The position numbers and the translations under genes are program-made. A stretch of 64,000 nucleotides of DNA from Solenopsis invicta. Lineage: Eukaryota > Arthropoda > Insecta > Hymenoptera > Formicidae. Position 1 is the first letter of the stretch, and each line of letters starts with the position of its first letter. The stretch lies in NCBI RefSeq assembly GCF_016802725.1, contig NC_052666.1, positions 30,966,997 through 31,030,996 on the forward strand, in the 5' to 3' direction. Below, one piece after another: positions 62,808 through 64,000 of this stretch. Under the pieces are notes generated by a model that saw nothing but the letters and a program-made list of their open reading frames with translations, was not told the origin of the DNA and searched no databases.

Positions 62808-64000
62808 GCATATATATGCTGTATAATATAAAAATAAGAAATAAATATTTGATAGACAATTTCACTAATAATTTTAAAATAATTCTAGTTGCAAAAATTT
62901 TTTTCTACAAAAATTGGTAGGAAAACAATGCTGCTAGCGAATTATTAATTTTATAAATAATTTTAATAATTTATTGAATAATACTTATAATACTTATAAT
63001 ATAGATAAAACTTTATACGAAACTTTTTCCCCGCTACACACAGAATTTTAATTCAATTATAATTAGTTGAAGCTATATGTAAAGTACTGTCGCCTTATTT
63101 ATGCTTTCACGGTACACGGTGTATGTATGAGTAAGTTAACTAACCCAACCATGAATCGTTTCATTCAAAGAATAAAACATCGCTTTAATTACTGAGTCAG
63201 CAAGAAAATGCCGGAACGTTTCCCTTGAATATATAGATATGAAAGAAAGAGTATTTTATATGCATTCCTTATATAAATATTTAATCATAACCTGCGCGTA
63301 TACTATATCATTTCCGTATTCGTTCTTTTGGGAGAAAAATTGACGACTTGACGTAACACAAATTGTAAATGCCTAAACTAAAAATCTCAGAAAATTTTTT
63401 CTTCCCTGAATATTACGTTTCTTTTTTTTTTTGAAAAAGAAAAAAGAAAGACATCCATTAAAATTTTAATATTACAAATGTTATCATTGTTCCCTTAATA
63501 TTACGGAATATCCGTTATTTCATTTTGTAGCAATAAATCCTCGGATAAATGGGGAACGTAGTAGCCACTTTTATGTCAAACTCTTAATTGAGTTGCCATA
63601 TAGCAATAAACTGAAAAAAAAGAGAACATTTATGAATACTGCATTTCATCGCCGATCTCGTCTGGCGTTGTGCAGTATGCACGTCCGTAGATGCGTACGC
63701 GATGTGCGTGAGAAGAAAAAAATTTGCTTTAGCCGGCGCTCTGAATAGCTTCCCACCTGGATTTTCATATGAAAAATATTCAGTCCACTCATGGTCGCTG
63801 AGCTCGCGGCCGAGAAGATCGCTATCCGGACTGCCGCTGGTTCGCGGCTCATGCTAACGACTAACGGGGATATCTTTCTTAGGAAATCGCTAATTTCTCC
63901 CTCGTTTCCCTCGCGCGAGCCGTACCTCGAATGATGAATAGGCAATCGAAAGGTCATAGACGCGAAACAATAAAATAATCGAACTTTCTTAACCGGTGAT
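62808..64000. other. Intron-like DNA, no gene recognised
   Basis: AT-rich to about 63640, then a GC-richer patch at about 63645-63955. A frame at 63646-63957 on the minus strand has no recognisable domain. Confidence 0.5.

Noticed and set aside
62593..62865. Minus-strand frame crossing the N gap
   Set aside because: It joins flanking DNA to LTR sequence through unknown bases, so it is an artefact.

Overview
The window looks like 64 kb of insect genomic DNA, most probably hymenopteran and perhaps an ant. The background is AT-rich, compact CpG-rich patches interrupt it, and small fold-back elements are scattered through it. The one host coding exon that can be recognised encodes the basic helix-loop-helix (bHLH) of the aryl hydrocarbon receptor orthologue, called spineless in flies. 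The species assignment is inference; an arthropod origin is well supported by this exon and by the type of retrotransposon present.

Host gene. A 191-bp exon on the + strand (39333-39523) has a clean AG acceptor and a GTTAGT donor and carries the bHLH. No PAS-domain exon and no convincing first coding exon were found on either side. Most of the window therefore reads as two very long introns, at least about 39 kb upstream (if exon 1 lies outside) and about 24 kb downstream. Many short overlapping open frames occur in the CpG-rich patches, and none looks like a gene.

Mobile DNA. The strongest second feature is a complete Ty3/Gypsy-type LTR retrotransposon on the - strand (57532-62785). It has two 400-bp LTRs differing at one visible position, a primer-binding site matching tRNA-Trp, a gag with a C-H-C-C zinc motif, an intact pol (protease, reverse transcriptase, RNase H, integrase), a G-GGA-AAC slippery heptamer placed exactly for -1 frameshifting, and a polypurine tract. 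These traits match the CsRn1 clade. It sits antisense to the host exon and appears to have landed inside an older inverted-repeat element. A 13-base N gap hides the outer end of its 5' LTR and the target-site duplication.

Fold-back elements. At least ten inverted-repeat elements of about 120-500 bp lie at 2064, 3374, 3798, 4687, 12939, 19188, 21298, 27900, 35483, 38985, 48598 and 57234. One (38985-39123) ends only about 210 bp before the bHLH exon. Two long AU-rich hairpins lie side by side at 54283-54462.

The remainder is AT-rich intron-like DNA with CpG-rich patches that are candidate regulatory elements. This cannot be confirmed from one sequence.
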